Positions 43,596 through 52,519 of a DNA stretch of 64,000 bases are shown one piece after another. The stretch spans positions 62,001-126,000 of the forward strand of contig CASFSL010000046.1 of NCBI GenBank assembly GCA_949297365.1. Direction: 5' to 3'. Position numbers and translations under genes: made by a program. This DNA is from an uncultured Bacteroidales bacterium. Lineage in GTDB: Bacteria; Bacteroidota; Bacteroidia; Bacteroidales; UBA932. The stretch's first letter is position 1. The number at the start of each line of letters is the position of its first letter. The notes beneath the pieces were generated by a model. The model saw only the letters and a list, made by a program, of their open reading frames with translations. It was not told where the DNA came from and ran no database searches.

Positions 43596-44656
43596 TATAT
43601 TACAGCATCATTCTCTCTACAGGTGATTATGATGTCTGAGACATTGTTGATTTTAATGGTAAAATCCGCCAACGACCGACCGACATTGACCGGCTGCGGA
43701 TCCATCACTATGGTCACAACATTACCATCAACCGGTTCTGTACCGTTCAGACTGACAGTCGTAGCTGTCTCCGGCATATTGTCATTCCATTCGCACGACT
43801 GGGTAAATGACACGGTATCACGCTTAATGCCGTCTCCCCAGTCCAGGACAAATTCCTTCTCATAGTTGTCATCCCGGGCAAACTCTCCGAATTTCAGATA
43901 ATATCTGCCGGCATATTCACCGCTGTCATACTGATCGGTAAGCAGTCCGTGAAATACCACCAGGATAGCCTTTGTAGCCACGTCCACATCCCTCTCGTAA
44001 GTCTCACCTTCGAAAATAGCCTTTATAGTATTGCCTGAAATATTACCCTCTGTCTCTGGATTGAGCAGATCATTACCGTCAGCATCCTGAACCATTACCT
44101 CGATATTCACCGGCACAAAATCCCATTCCCGTTCAACTGCCGGCATGATAATCGTCACCGTCTCCGATTCCATCGGTTCAGAGCCGTTCAGACCAAGTTT
44201 TGTTGAGAAACACATATCGTGTCCCTCCCACCAGAAATCATGATCCATGAGTATCGTATCACATCTTGCTCCGCTATTCCAGATCAGTACAATCTCCTTA
44301 TAATAATTCTCGTCCCGTTTAAGTTCCCCGAACTTAAGACAGTATGATCCGTCATCATTCTGAAAAGTGTACAACCCCTTAAAATCCGGTTTTATCTCCT
44401 TTGTCAAGGCATCCTTTATATATTCCTGTCCATCGTAAACAGCACAGACAGGCGTATCAGCCAATGTGTTATCCATACTGGGATCCAACAGGCAGTTACC
44501 GGCTTCATCAACCACATTGATCGTTATCTCAAAAGGCAGCACATCGTATATCATTCCAGGGATAGGGCCGTCTCCGTCTTTTTGCTCACAACCGATGAGT
44601 GCAGAAAAGCACAATGAGCACAGCAATACTGCGGTAAAGATATTAACAGTTTTCAT
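43592..44656 (-). CDS. Duplicated-domain lipoprotein
   Basis: A 354-residue protein with a lipobox (SALIGC, Cys about 23). The mature part holds two related domains of about 140 residues: the first has ITINVVDEAGNCLLDP and YCLKFGELKRDENYYKEIVL, the second VMVQDADGNDLLNP and YYLKFGEFARDDNYEKEFVLDW. These sections match each other residue by residue, which shows an internal duplication. The domains are beta-rich, with no catalytic motif. It is probably an outer-membrane lipoprotein of unknown function. It converges on the Nudix gene with a 4-nt overlap. Confidence 0.75.
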   Translation of the reverse strand: MKTVNIFTAVLLCSLCFSALIGCEQKDGDGPIPGMIYDVLPFEITINVVDEAGNCLLDPSMDNTLADTPVCAVYDGQEYIKDALTKEIKPDFKGLYTFQNDDGSYCLKFGELKRDENYYKEIVLIWNSGARCDTILMDHDFWWEGHDMCFSTKLGLNGSEPMESETVTIIMPAVEREWDFVPVNIEVMVQDADGNDLLNPETEGNISGNTIKAIFEGETYERDVDVATKAILVVFHGLLTDQYDSGEYAGRYYLKFGEFARDDNYEKEFVLDWGDGIKRDTVSFTQSCEWNDNMPETATTVSLNGTEPVDGNVVTIVMDPQPVNVGRSLADFTIKINNVSDIIITCRENDAVIY

Positions 44657-44670
44657 AACAGTAAGTTTTA

Positions 44671-44716
44671 CATTAATTTTTCCAAATATACATTAATTTT
44701 TCCAGATTACATTAAC
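44671..44716 (-). promoter_or_regulatory. Promoter region with 20-bp spaced repeats
   Basis: On the plus strand CATTAATTTTTCCA occurs at 44671 and 44691, and a shorter CATTAAC follows at 44710. A minus-strand -7 box, TATATTTG, is at 44683-44690 between the first two copies. The repeats are likely binding sites for the lipoprotein gene's regulation. Confidence 0.5.
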
Positions 44717-44820
44717 TTTAACGACTATAGTCTGAAAAAACAGATCATACCGCAACCAGTTAATTCTGTAATTACTGACTTACTGCAAATTAAGAATGAT
44801 GCCGGTGCTTTATGATATCC

Positions 44821-46038
44821 TTATAGTATAAGGACGGAGGAGTAGGCGGCGGCTTTTCGGTCAAGAGACATGGGATAAGCGCGGGAAGACGAGGGCATTC
44901 GATGGAATGTGACCACGCGCTGTGAGGGCTGCAGGGTAAACTGCACCGAGCCACCGACAGCGGGTACAGGTACGTCGAGAATGGAGGCTATCTGCTCCGC
45001 TGACTTGCCGCCTGTGGATACTACGGCACTGCAGGAGGGCATGGAAGAAAGCAAAGACTGAATATCCGTGGGTTCAATGATTTTCAGAAAGTTGTCGGAG
45101 GCATTGCCGCGCAGACGCTTTACCATATAGGCGGCATCGTACAGGGCGATACCCTCCCGGCGGCAGAAATCCACAACCCTGGCATAGTCGAAACGCTTCT
45201 GACCCGGTACCACAAAATGCTCCTTGTCTCCATAGAAGAGCAGGCCCATGATACGCCACATATCGTTCTGGAAATTCGGGTAGAAGAACTCCATCGACCA
45301 TCTAGCGTGAGGCGGAGGGAAAGAGCCCAGCAGCAGGACGCGGGCATTGTCCGGAACGAAAGGCCGCAGGGGATGTGTCTCGAACAGCTGGAACTCCCGG
45401 CGCATCAATTCCTCATCCCGCAGTTTCTCCCGCAAGTCGGCCAGTCTCACCGCGTTGGGCGAGTCGGAAAACTGCAGGCGCATATAGCCCCCGTCCCCGT
45501 ATTTGTCCAGCAGATGGCCGTAACTCTTGCGGAATATCTCCTCATCGGTCATCTCCGGATAGTTGGCCCTGGCGTAAAGTATGGCACGGGAGAATACCGT
45601 ATCAAAGTCTATCACCTTGTCGGCTTCGGAGACTATCCGGCCATAGATGGAGCGCGGCCAGCTTTTATTGGACGAGCGGTGATCCTCCACCGCCTCCCTC
45701 ATCACGCGAATCTGCTCCTGTGAGAACCAGCGGCACAAAGCCGTATCGGCTTCCAGCATACGGCCGGAAACCAGATGGTGAGACTCTCTGCCCTCACATA
45801 TTCCGATATCATGGTAAGCCGCTATCGCATACGCCATGTCGGGATTAAGCTCATACCGGCGGCCTCCGTCCATCTGTCCGGCAGAAAGCTTGCGGAATAT
45901 CTCCATACTCTGATCTATGACCGACTGTATATGCCTGCGTGAATGGGCCTTGTCGTAGCCGTCATACCGGGGCAGGATGTTTCCTGTCACGTACTGTTGC
46001 AAAGACCGGGAGACTTCTGGAATAATAGTTCTATGCAT
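44821..46038 (-). CDS. Fusion of an HD-type phosphohydrolase and a hypoxanthine-DNA glycosylase-like domain
   Basis: A 405-residue protein. The N-terminal part (about 1-215) has HD-domain residues: AHSRRHI, AAYHDIGI, a histidine in EDHRSS, and SEADKVIDFD. The C-terminal part (about 225-405) is a uracil-DNA-glycosylase-superfamily domain related to the HDG family: RVLLLGSFPPPHARWSM, FFYPNFQNDMWRIM, and MPSSSRAYPM, which takes the place of the usual LPSTSPA motif. The domains are joined by a short polar linker. HD proteins cut phosphate esters or nucleotides; HDG removes deaminated bases, so a nucleotide-pool and DNA-repair role is plausible. It is the last gene of the glnS operon. Confidence 0.8.
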   Translation of the reverse strand: MHRTIIPEVSRSLQQYVTGNILPRYDGYDKAHSRRHIQSVIDQSMEIFRKLSAGQMDGGRRYELNPDMAYAIAAYHDIGICEGRESHHLVSGRMLEADTALCRWFSQEQIRVMREAVEDHRSSNKSWPRSIYGRIVSEADKVIDFDTVFSRAILYARANYPEMTDEEIFRKSYGHLLDKYGDGGYMRLQFSDSPNAVRLADLREKLRDEELMRREFQLFETHPLRPFVPDNARVLLLGSFPPPHARWSMEFFYPNFQNDMWRIMGLLFYGDKEHFVVPGQKRFDYARVVDFCRREGIALYDAAYMVKRLRGNASDNFLKIIEPTDIQSLLSSMPSCSAVVSTGGKSAEQIASILDVPVPAVGGSVQFTLQPSQRVVTFHRMPSSSRAYPMSLDRKAAAYSSVLIL

Positions 46039-46041
46039 GGC

Positions 46042-47148
46042 CTATCTGTGATGAGGACGCGGAGTATCTGCCTTGGACTTGACCGGGAACTGAAAATTGT
46101 TGAGATTTACCACCAGCTGTATCAGCTGCTGCCAGCCCCAGCCGTACCCGTCATAATGATGTACTGATGCCACTTTCAGACTCAGGAAGTCCCTGAAGTC
46201 GTATTTATACGAGATCTCCAGACGGTTGTAGATACCAGAATCCGTACTGTAGAACACATCTCCGTAATACAGACCGCTGCCGTAGGGATTGCCCTCTATA
46301 TCCTCGGTACCGTAGAACGGCATCAGGTTCTTTCCCGCATAGACCGTATTGCGGACTCCGAAGCCGTAATACCCGAACTCCACTTCGCCTTGAAAACCGC
46401 CGGGCAGAACATAGCCCTGCTTCCGGTACCGGTCATTCTGGAAGGTCTGCATCCAGCCGGCCCTCAATGCAAGGGTCATCCTCTGCGGCAAAAACTCCGA
46501 CACATCCGAGGTCAGATGCGGATAAAGCCATACATTGTCCACTACCCCGCCGCTGAATGAGGAGGTGTTGGCATAGTGGTTCATCATGAAACTGTAGGAC
46601 AGACTCAGCCACGAGACTCCGAAACATCCATACGAATACACCAGAAACTGCTCCCTTGTATCCTCATCCATAAGGCCGACCCAGTCCACTGCTCCTTCCA
46701 TACGCCAGTAATTCCCAGTATAGCTCAACAGGGCTCCTTCCAGGCTGCCGTCAAAGAAAAAACGGTCATCAAAGAACGCCTCCGGGTAATAGCCCGTCAT
46801 ACGTTTTCTCGGAAATGCTCCCGCATTGACTTTAAAGCGTTCTCCGTCATACTGATAGTACAGCAGGTAATCAAACATCAGGGCCGGTGCCGACTTTCCG
46901 AAATACCGGGTGGCATCCACACCTGCATATACGGCATGTCCCTCACCGAAGCCCAAGCCCACTTTCGGCGAGAGCATGGCCCCGAAAATAGTACCGGACG
47001 GGGAAGTCGTCAAAGACGCATATTCCCGGTTGTCAAAACCGAATTTCAGATCCACATCCCACAACAACTGCTGCCCCATCAGGTTTACCGGCAGCAGAAG
47101 AGCATTGAGGATCAACGATATTGATATGATTATCCGGCGCATATACAT
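46042..47148 (-). CDS. Predicted outer-membrane beta-barrel protein
   Basis: A 368-residue protein with a signal peptide (about 1-26, ending NLMGQ). The mature part has strongly alternating strands with many Tyr, Phe and Gly residues (YLLYYQYDGERFKVNAG; YNRLEISYKYDFRDFLSLKV), typical of outer-membrane barrels in Bacteroidota. It lacks a TonB box or a plug-like domain. Its start overlaps the preceding lipoprotein gene by one base (TGATG). Function is unknown. Confidence 0.7.
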   Translation of the reverse strand: MYMRRIIISISLILNALLLPVNLMGQQLLWDVDLKFGFDNREYASLTTSPSGTIFGAMLSPKVGLGFGEGHAVYAGVDATRYFGKSAPALMFDYLLYYQYDGERFKVNAGAFPRKRMTGYYPEAFFDDRFFFDGSLEGALLSYTGNYWRMEGAVDWVGLMDEDTREQFLVYSYGCFGVSWLSLSYSFMMNHYANTSSFSGGVVDNVWLYPHLTSDVSEFLPQRMTLALRAGWMQTFQNDRYRKQGYVLPGGFQGEVEFGYYGFGVRNTVYAGKNLMPFYGTEDIEGNPYGSGLYYGDVFYSTDSGIYNRLEISYKYDFRDFLSLKVASVHHYDGYGWGWQQLIQLVVNLNNFQFPVKSKADTPRPHHR

Positions 47149-47579
47149 CAGTCGTTATCCATATTGGCCTCTATCAGTACCCAGACCGTAAACACGCCTG
47201 TCTTCTGGTCGTGAAAAACGCGTCGGTCCACCAGTGCGGCTTCCGCTACAGGTGTCTGAACCGTTGATCTCTGTACCTTACTGCCGTCCTCACGCTCATA
47301 ATCAGCCGTATCAGCCGGTGACAGTTTTCCGGCCAGCACTGTAAGGGCATTCATGCGGGCTATCTGAGTGGCCATCTCCACCGATGACGATTTCCCGGTA
47401 CCTTCAGCCCGTATCATTCCCTGCCGTTTGGAACGCAGATCCTCCACTGTAAAAGGAGATTCTGCCCCTGTCCCTGATGTTTCAGACTTCTTCTGCCTGT
47501 TGCCGCAGGACACTGCCAACACCGCACACAGTACGCTGACGGCAACTATACAGATAATGACAATACTTTTCATACTCAT
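47148..47579 (-). CDS. Small lipoprotein, LPP20-like
   Basis: A 143-residue protein with a lipoprotein signal (VLCAVLAVSC, Cys about 25). The rest resembles the LPP20/FlgT-like fold: GTGKSSSVEMATQIARMNALTVLAGKL, the helix that follows a strand in that family, and a final strand GVFTVWVLIEANM. It overlaps rmuC by 4 nt upstream and the barrel gene by one nt downstream. A partnership with the barrel is likely from this coupling. Confidence 0.7.
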   Translation of the reverse strand: MSMKSIVIICIVAVSVLCAVLAVSCGNRQKKSETSGTGAESPFTVEDLRSKRQGMIRAEGTGKSSSVEMATQIARMNALTVLAGKLSPADTADYEREDGSKVQRSTVQTPVAEAALVDRRVFHDQKTGVFTVWVLIEANMDND

Positions 47580-48883
47580 TGATTATCGCTATTTACATTA
47601 TTCTCTGCATCAAAGTCATCCTCAATGCTTTCACCTAACAGCGCCGCATGGAACGAACCCTTCACCCGCACTCCCTTTTTCTCCAGTTTTTTGGCCGTTG
47701 ACACCACGGAGACTCGTCCGGAAAGCACCCTGCGGGCCTCCTCGAACTTAGCAGTAGCTTTGTCCAGGACAACTCCCACGTCATCAAAGGTATTGGCGAA
47801 CTTCCCTACCCTGTCCAGAAGTTCCGAGGCCAGACGCATCACCTCCTCGGTATTTTTCTGCTGATTGACCCTTACCCATGTATTCTCGATAATCTTGAGC
47901 ATGGCGAAGAGGTTGGACTCGCCGGTAATGATTATCCTCTTGTCAAATGCCTTGTGCCAGTCCTCGCGGAAATTCTGATAATACAGCTGGAAAGCCCCCT
48001 CGTTGGGCACAAACATCACCACATAGTCCAGCGAATCACGGCCGGTCTGACGGATATACTGACTGTAATTCTTGTCGGAAAGTTCTTTTACGTGAGCCTC
48101 CACACTCCTGCGGTGAGACGCCAGCGCAACAGCCCGACCGGCATCATCCGTACTGTTGCTGTAGTCGATGTATCCGTCCAGAGACACCTTGGAATCGATG
48201 ACTACCGCCTTGTTCTCCGGAAGATAAAGCACAACGTCCGGCACGAGTCTCCGACCGTTCTCATCGGACAGGACAGTCCGGCCGTCCACATCCTTGATCG
48301 TCTCCTGCTGCACATAATCCTTTCCCTCCTGCAAGCCCATCCCCTCGAGAAGATTGAGAAGGATGACCTCCCCCCAGTTGCCCACGGCCTTGTTGTTGGA
48401 ACGGAGGGCTGTGGCCAGATTATCCGCCTGCTTGCCTATGGACATGGTCTGTTCCATCATCGAGCGGATCTGCTGCTCTATGGACGCGCTGTTTTTCAAG
48501 GATTTCTCCTTGGAGTCCTCAACTGCGCGGCGGAACTCCTCCATCTTCTTGCCCAGAGGATCCAGAATATTCTTTATCTGCTCGGAGTTGACAGCTGACA
48601 GATCACGGGACTTCTCCTTGAGAATCTCGGCAGCAGAGTCCTTGAATGTCAGCACCATCTTCTGGAGTTTCTCGTCATACTCGCGGCGCATGGCCTCTGC
48701 CTCCGCCTTACGGGCCTCCTTCTGCTCTTCCAGGCTCTTTTCCATCATCTCTACCCTTGCCTGGGCCACTTTCAGGTCTGCCTCAGCCAGAGCAGCATCC
48801 TTCCTACGGGCAGTGGTCTGAATTATCCAAACCACCGCCGCTCCTATTATCAGTCCTATGACCGCTGACAGAACCCAGAGCAT
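47576..48883 (-). CDS. rmuC: DNA recombination protein RmuC
   Basis: A 435-residue protein. An N-terminal membrane helix (VLSAVIGLIIGAAVVWII) is followed by a long coiled coil (about 25-130), then the RmuC nuclease-like domain: GNWGEVILLNLLEGMGL, PDVVLYLPENKAVVIDSKVSLDGYI (D-x-K core) and YVVMFVPNEGAF. RmuC limits DNA inversions and genome rearrangement in E. coli. It follows glnS by 15 nt and precedes the lipoprotein gene with an ATGA overlap. Confidence 0.93.
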   Translation of the reverse strand: MLWVLSAVIGLIIGAAVVWIIQTTARRKDAALAEADLKVAQARVEMMEKSLEEQKEARKAEAEAMRREYDEKLQKMVLTFKDSAAEILKEKSRDLSAVNSEQIKNILDPLGKKMEEFRRAVEDSKEKSLKNSASIEQQIRSMMEQTMSIGKQADNLATALRSNNKAVGNWGEVILLNLLEGMGLQEGKDYVQQETIKDVDGRTVLSDENGRRLVPDVVLYLPENKAVVIDSKVSLDGYIDYSNSTDDAGRAVALASHRRSVEAHVKELSDKNYSQYIRQTGRDSLDYVVMFVPNEGAFQLYYQNFREDWHKAFDKRIIITGESNLFAMLKIIENTWVRVNQQKNTEEVMRLASELLDRVGKFANTFDDVGVVLDKATAKFEEARRVLSGRVSVVSTAKKLEKKGVRVKGSFHAALLGESIEDDFDAENNVNSDNQ

Positions 48884-48898
48884 ACCTTTCCTATTGGC

Positions 48899-50611
48899 TT
48901 AGAAACTGCTCTTAAGTCCGGTGGCGCGGTTGAATACCGGCAGTTCCGGTGTAGAGTCCTTGTCCTTGATGTAGTAGCCGTTGCGCTCGAACTGCACGGC
49001 GATGCCCGAGTTGTCCTCCAGCAGGCCGGGTTCGGCGAGAGCGTCCACCTCCTTGAGCGAATCGGGATTCAGATAAGCCTTGTAGTCCTTGCCTTCGGGG
49101 ATGCCGCTCATGTCGGCCTCGGTGAAGAGCCGGTCGTAGAGTCTCAGGCGGACCTTCTCGCACTGAGTGGCGTTGACCCAGTGAATCGTGCCCTTGACAG
49201 AACGCCAGGTGCCGCTGCCTGGCTTCGTTGTGGGGTCGTAGGTGCAGCGGATCTCGGTGATATTGCCCTCGGCGTCCTTTACCACCTCCTCGCACTTGAC
49301 GATGTAGGAATATTTCAGGCGCACCTCTCCGCCCGGACGCAGACGGAAGAACTTCTTGGGAGGCTCTTCCATGAAGTCGGCCCGCTCGATGTAGAGCTCG
49401 CGGCCGAAGAGGATGGTCCTTTGCCCTGCCTCGGGATCCTCGGGATTCTTAGGTGCGGTGCAGTATTCGGTGCGGCCGGTCTCCACCTCTGTGGCCGCGC
49501 TGCACTCGCCGTCGTTCCAGTTGGTGATGACCAGCTTGACGGGGTCGGTGACCACCATATAGCGGTTGGAGCGTTTGTTCAGGTCCTCGCGCAGGCACCA
49601 CTCCAGGAGCGAAAGGTCGATGAGGTTGTCCCTCTTGGCCACTCCCACCTTCTCGGCGAAGTTGCGGATGCTCTCAGGAGTATAGCCGCGGCGGCGGATA
49701 CCGCAGATGGTCGGCATTCGGGGGTCGTCCCAGCCGCTGACGAAGCCGTTGCGCACCAGTTCCAGCAGCTTGCGCTTGCTCATGACGGTGTAGGTGAGGT
49801 TCAGGCGGGCAAATTCGTACTGATGCGAGGGGAAGATGCCCAGCTGCTCGATGAACCAGTCGTAGAGCGGACGGTGTACGTCGAACTCTAAGGTACAGAT
49901 CGAGTGGGTTATATGCTCTATCGAGTCGCACTGACCGTGGGCATAGTCGTACATCGGGTAGATGCACCATTTGTCCCCGGTACGGTGGTGCGAGGCGTGG
50001 ATGATGCGGTACATCAGGGGGTCACGGAACATCATGTTCGGATAGGCCATGTCGATCTTGGCTCTGAGCACCTTGGAGCCGTCGGGGAACTCCCCGTTCT
50101 TCATCCGCTCGAACAGGTCCAGGTTCTCCTCCACACTGCGGTTTCTCCAGGGGCTGTCCACACCGGGCTGCTGTACGGTACCGCGATTGGCGCGTATCTC
50201 TTCCTGAGTCTGGTCATCCACATATGCCAGACCCTTCTTGATGAGCTCCACAGCCCAGTCATAGAGCTGCTGGAAATAGTCGGAGGCATAATACTCACCG
50301 GCCCAGTTGAAGCCCAGCCATTTGATGTCTTCCTTGATGGAGTCCACGTACTCGGTGTCCTCCTTCACAGGGTTGGTGTCGTCAAAGCGGAGATTGGTCC
50401 TGCCGCCGTATTTCTGAGCCAGGCCGAAATTGAGGCAGATGCTCTTGGCATGGCCTATATGCAGATAACCGTTCGGCTCCGGCGGGAACCGGGTCATCAC
50501 CGACTCCACCCTGCCCGAAGCCAGGTCATTCTCAATAATCTCTTCCAGGAAATTCTTCTGCACGGTCTCTTCCGCCGCGCTCTGCTGCTTGTTCAAGTCT
50601 TCCATCTTCAC
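48899..50611 (-). CDS. glnS: Glutaminyl-tRNA synthetase
   Basis: A 570-residue class I synthetase. The HIGH motif is in [18 protein letters not shown] and the KMSKS equivalent is [10 protein letters not shown]. The C-terminal beta-barrel anticodon-binding domain follows (from about 340). It is a true GlnRS because the anticodon domain has the eukaryotic/GlnRS-type two-barrel arrangement ([22 protein letters not shown]). It charges tRNA-Gln with glutamine. It opens a minus-strand operon with rmuC. Met1 and Met3 are both possible starts. Confidence 0.96.
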   Translation of the reverse strand: MKMEDLNKQQSAAEETVQKNFLEEIIENDLASGRVESVMTRFPPEPNGYLHIGHAKSICLNFGLAQKYGGRTNLRFDDTNPVKEDTEYVDSIKEDIKWLGFNWAGEYYASDYFQQLYDWAVELIKKGLAYVDDQTQEEIRANRGTVQQPGVDSPWRNRSVEENLDLFERMKNGEFPDGSKVLRAKIDMAYPNMMFRDPLMYRIIHASHHRTGDKWCIYPMYDYAHGQCDSIEHITHSICTLEFDVHRPLYDWFIEQLGIFPSHQYEFARLNLTYTVMSKRKLLELVRNGFVSGWDDPRMPTICGIRRRGYTPESIRNFAEKVGVAKRDNLIDLSLLEWCLREDLNKRSNRYMVVTDPVKLVITNWNDGECSAATEVETGRTEYCTAPKNPEDPEAGQRTILFGRELYIERADFMEEPPKKFFRLRPGGEVRLKYSYIVKCEEVVKDAEGNITEIRCTYDPTTKPGSGTWRSVKGTIHWVNATQCEKVRLRLYDRLFTEADMSGIPEGKDYKAYLNPDSLKEVDALAEPGLLEDNSGIAVQFERNGYYIKDKDSTPELPVFNRATGLKSSF

Positions 50612-50628
50612 TGTATTTTAACAACTGA

Positions 50629-50636
50629 CAAAGATA
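50629..50636 (-). promoter_or_regulatory. Putative -7 promoter element of glnS
   Basis: Minus-strand TATCTTTG fits TAnnTTTG, 18 nt before the ATG. Confidence 0.55.
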
Positions 50637-50671
50637 GAAAGTTCTCTGCAAAATATTATTACAGACGTACA

Positions 50672-50711
50672 AAAAAATCACCACAGAGCCTACAACTCTC
50701 TGCGATGATTT
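50672..50711 (-). terminator. Terminator of the nusB-yicC operon
   Basis: An interrupted stem, TCA-CAGAG with CTCTG-TGA, flanked by A- and T-rich runs, just past the yicC stop on the minus strand. Confidence 0.6.
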
Positions 50712-50735
50712 CAAACCATTATGACATCCAGTGCT

Positions 50736-51620
50736 TTACAGGACGTTCAGGACCTGCTCCTTGATCTTCTCAAGCTCGTCCTTCATCCGGACGACGCATT
50801 TCTGCATCCCGGCGTGGTTGGACTTGGAGCCGAGGGTATTGATCTCGCGTCCCATCTCCTGGGCTATGAATCCCAGCTTCTTGCCGGGGCACTCCTCCGC
50901 GTCCATCGTGTCGCGGAAGTAGCGGCAGTGCTGACGGAGCCGGACCTTCTCCTCGTTGACATCCAGCTTCTCAAGATAAAATATCATTTCCTGCTCCAGA
51001 CGGTCGTGATCGGGAGTCAGGGACAGCTCCTCCATCCTGGAGAGCATCTTCTGGCGGATGGCCGGCACCCTCTCGGTCTCAAAGACCTCGGCCTCAGCCA
51101 GGATGCGTTCTATATTGTCCACACGGGTAAGCAGGTCTGTCCGGAGCACATCACCCTCCCGTGTACGGAAAGCCACAAGAGCGTCCACCGCCTCCTCCAA
51201 AGCCCTGTCCAGAGCCGATATGTCCTCATCAGTCATCTCTTCCTTGTCGGCAGACACGACATCGGGCATACGGAGCACGGAGGACACCAGCACGGATGAC
51301 ATACAGTCCTCCTTGCTGTCCAGTTCCAAAGACGACACTATATCTGCCATCTGACTGAAATAGTCCCTGAACACCTCCCTGTTTATCCTGCGGGCCTCAG
51401 AGCCCGAGACAGCCTCCGAAGTCAGAAAGACATCTATATTGCCCCTCACCAGGCGGCGGGTAAGGTATTGCCTGTATTCCAGTTCCTTATCCTTTGGCAG
51501 AAATGAGGACTTGAGCGAGATGTCGCTGCTCTTGCCGTTGAGCGAGCGTATCTCCACAGTATATTTCTTGTTGCCGGACGTAACTTCGGACTTGCCGTAT
51601 CCGGTCATGGACAGCATCAT
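50736..51620 (-). CDS. YicC-family endoribonuclease
   Basis: A 294-residue YicC protein. The N-terminus MMLSMTGYGKSE is the family signature (S-M-T-G-(Y/F)-G), then VEIRSLNGKSSDISLK. The C-terminal DUF1732 domain ends GKKLGFIAQEMGREINTLGSKSNHAGM, which holds conserved Glu residues. YicC/RhoXI-type proteins cleave RNA, including the small RNA RyhB in E. coli. It is the last gene of the operon, 8 nt after the DUF6340 lipoprotein gene. Confidence 0.92.
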   Translation of the reverse strand: MMLSMTGYGKSEVTSGNKKYTVEIRSLNGKSSDISLKSSFLPKDKELEYRQYLTRRLVRGNIDVFLTSEAVSGSEARRINREVFRDYFSQMADIVSSLELDSKEDCMSSVLVSSVLRMPDVVSADKEEMTDEDISALDRALEEAVDALVAFRTREGDVLRTDLLTRVDNIERILAEAEVFETERVPAIRQKMLSRMEELSLTPDHDRLEQEMIFYLEKLDVNEEKVRLRQHCRYFRDTMDAEECPGKKLGFIAQEMGREINTLGSKSNHAGMQKCVVRMKDELEKIKEQVLNVL

Positions 51621-51628
51621 AATCGATC

Positions 51629-52516
51629 TTATCTATTATAGTTAAACAATCTTTCCGAACGGGTCTTCCACTCCTCCGCCATATCATTCATATCCAGCAT
51701 CTCACAGGCCACCGATATGTTGTAAGCCGCACAGGCGGCCTTTCTCGTATCCGGACTGGAAGCCTCCTCCAGCCATATATTCATGGCCTTCTCCCACTCG
51801 AAGAGATAAGCCAGCCGGCAGGCCTCGGTCCACTGCGCGTTGTCGTACACATACAGAGACACATTCACCGTCTCCCAGCGGGGAGTAAGTCCGCCGGCCA
51901 TCGTCACACCGATGGTCCTGAAATATTCATCCAGCTCACTGTTGACTTTCTCTATAGCCTTCAGGTCCGCTATCTCCGACTCGGCCATAAGCGTCCATTC
52001 AAAGACATCCGACTCGCTGAGATCGGCCACGGGCGACAGCAAATCCACATTGAATACCTGTACCTTTACCGAATAAGGCAGACGCACCTGGGTCTGCTTC
52101 AGGAACTGGCTCTGGACATATGCCTGCTCCTGAACATGCTCTACCGAGAACTCTCCGACAGAAAGAGAGTCGGCGACTATCAGGAAATCCACACCTGTCA
52201 GAGCATGGACATACTGTTTCTGAGCACTGTCCCTGAAATCCACATCTCCGGCTTTCATGACAAACACCGGCACCGAGCCGGAATCCAGTCCCAGATCCAC
52301 TTCCAGTCCCTCGGCCATGCCGCATACCAGAGCGGACATAAGTGTGGAATCCGCACTGCCGTCCTGAAGAACAGCCATTACCCCGGGCAATGCGCCGGCG
52401 AAATCCACGTTTGCATTAGACTGAACTCTCTTCTCGACAGGCAGCGTGTAAGTCAACGGTCCGCACGACACGACGGCCAGCATCGGAAGAAGGATTGAAA
52501 ACACCCATTTTCTCAT
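51629..52516 (-). CDS. DUF6340-like lipoprotein
   Basis: A 295-residue exported lipoprotein (signal with VVSCGP, Cys about 18). The mature protein has an alpha/beta part with repeated AcgAxx helices and ends in TPR-like helices (DTRKAACAAYNISVACEMLDMNDMAEEW). The order and the late DAQWTEACRLAYLFEWEKAMNIWLEE segment match DUF6340 proteins of Bacteroidota as I recall them. Function is unknown. It lies 3 nt after rimO. Confidence 0.65.
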   Translation of the reverse strand: MRKWVFSILLPMLAVVSCGPLTYTLPVEKRVQSNANVDFAGALPGVMAVLQDGSADSTLMSALVCGMAEGLEVDLGLDSGSVPVFVMKAGDVDFRDSAQKQYVHALTGVDFLIVADSLSVGEFSVEHVQEQAYVQSQFLKQTQVRLPYSVKVQVFNVDLLSPVADLSESDVFEWTLMAESEIADLKAIEKVNSELDEYFRTIGVTMAGGLTPRWETVNVSLYVYDNAQWTEACRLAYLFEWEKAMNIWLEEASSPDTRKAACAAYNISVACEMLDMNDMAEEWKTRSERLFNYNR

Positions 52517-52519
52517 ATC

